DNA from: an uncultured Candidatus Saccharibacteria bacterium
Lineage (GTDB): Bacteria; Patescibacteriota; Saccharimonadia; Saccharimonadales; Saccharimonadaceae
Direction of reading: 5' to 3'
Assembly (NCBI GenBank): GCA_938041555.1
Contig: CALIAC010000012.1
Span: forward strand, 19,303 to 83,302
DNA: 64,000 nucleotides
In this document: one piece after another, positions 63,347 to 64,000 of the stretch
Layout of the letters: the number at the start of each line of letters is the position of its first letter
How positions within the stretch are numbered: the stretch's first letter is position 1
Program-made: the position numbers and the translations under genes
Notes under the pieces: model-generated
Told to the model about the DNA's origin: nothing
Database searches by the model: none
Seen by the model: the letters and a program-made list of their open reading frames with translations, nothing else

Positions 63347-64000
63347 ATGCGAAATCTTTTTATTACACGTGGAATTCCTGGATCTGGTAAAAGCACCTTT
63401 TTGCAATCTGCTGGACTTGGCCCATATACACTGTCTCCCGATACTCTGCGCCTAGCGTATAGCAGCCCAGTGATGAATGATGTAGGGCGCATCGTTATGC
63501 CATATCAGGATGATCGACGGGTGTGGCAGCAGCTTCACGAGTTGCTTGATATGCGCATGGCTCGTGGTGAGCTCATTGTGGTTGATGCAACACATACAAC
63601 GAGCTCGTACTTTCAGCAGTATGCACAGCTTGCACAGAAGTATCGCTATAAGCTGTACGTTATAGATTTTGCGGATGTGCCTCTTAGGGTCTGTCTAGAG
63701 CGTAATCGTCAGCGTGCACCACATAAGGTAGTTGATGATGTAGTTCTCGAGAAAATGCATGCCCGCCTCTCGACCTGTGTTATACCAAAACAATATACCG
63801 TCATACAGCCAGCAGATGTAAAAGAGCTTATCGCGTCATATCAGCAACCGATTAATTTGAGTCAGTATGAGCACATTCATCACATTGGTGATATCCAAGG
63901 ATGCTATACGCCACTGCGTGAATATTTTGAGCAGCATCCCTATACCGAGCACGATTATTATATCTTTACAGGTGATCTGCTCGATCGTGGCACAGAGAAT
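63347..64000 (+). CDS. Polynucleotide kinase/phosphatase-like protein (3' end beyond window)
   Basis: At least 218 residues, open at the right edge. The N-terminal P-loop kinase has LFITRGIPGSGKSTF and VVDATHTT, as in T4 Pnkp-type 5'-kinases. At about residue 182 a PPP-family phosphatase begins with IGDIQGCY and FTGDLLDRG. The order kinase then PPP phosphatase is that of bacterial Pnkp, which repairs RNA ends. The GDIQG variant has Gln where Pnkp usually has His, as in some ApaH proteins. Whether a ligase domain follows cannot be seen. AAAGGAG precedes the ATG. Confidence 0.85.
   Translation, partial: MRNLFITRGIPGSGKSTFLQSAGLGPYTLSPDTLRLAYSSPVMNDVGRIVMPYQDDRRVWQQLHELLDMRMARGELIVVDATHTTSSYFQQYAQLAQKYRYKLYVIDFADVPLRVCLERNRQRAPHKVVDDVVLEKMHARLSTCVIPKQYTVIQPADVKELIASYQQPINLSQYEHIHHIGDIQGCYTPLREYFEQHPYTEHDYYIFTGDLLDRGTEN

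Overview
The window looks like a piece of chromosome from a member of the Candidate Phyla Radiation, most likely Candidatus Saccharibacteria (TM7). The reasons are gene content and layout: a compact genome with a Gram-positive-type envelope (no outer-membrane genes), large secretion proteins of the PrgI/VirB4 kind, ChW-repeat surface protein, DUF2142 and DUF2304 membrane proteins, and TGA used as a normal stop, which argues against the recoded Gracilibacteria/Absconditabacteria. The assignment is inference; no rRNA gene is present.

Layout. 1-1253 holds an ABC transporter ATPase that runs off the left edge, followed by tRNA-Ser. 1905-15446 is a forward block of eight genes encoding a type IV secretion-like machine: a secreted protein, a VirB6-like membrane protein, PrgI, a TraC-like protein, a VirB4 ATPase, a giant membrane protein ending in an M15-type peptidase, a secreted lysozyme/C39 hydrolase and a small anchored protein. 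15471-21854 is the replication origin region: recF, dnaN and dnaA run leftward, rpmH, rnpA, yidC and jag run rightward, and DnaA boxes lie on both sides of dnaA, so the origin is probably bipartite with an unwinding module next to dnaN.

22116-57181 is dominated by surface polysaccharide genes: at least ten glycosyltransferases, GtrA/GtrB-like tailoring genes, an ABC-2 permease with a Wzt-type ATPase, a flippase, the full dTDP-rhamnose set rmlA, rmlB, rmlC, rmlD (plus a second rmlD), galE, glmS, a polyprenyl-phosphate sugar transferase and an O-antigen-ligase-like protein. Together they make activated sugars, start chains on a lipid carrier, extend them, move them across the membrane and attach them to the surface. 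Set among them are sucCD, a ChW-repeat protein with a possible wall-cleaving domain, a nucleotidyltransferase and a Nudix hydrolase. 57198-64000 has a penicillin-recognising serine hydrolase, tRNA-Asn, an HD plus DUF1152-like protein, a polysaccharide deacetylase and the start of a polynucleotide kinase/phosphatase.

Two general patterns stand out. First genes of transcription units very often have a good -10 box only 6-10 bases before the start codon, so their mRNAs should be leaderless or nearly so, whereas genes inside operons carry ordinary Shine-Dalgarno sites. Second, several intergenic gaps hold remnants or repeats: a probable HNH endonuclease remnant, the tail of an endonuclease/exonuclease/phosphatase-family gene, and a two-copy palindromic element.
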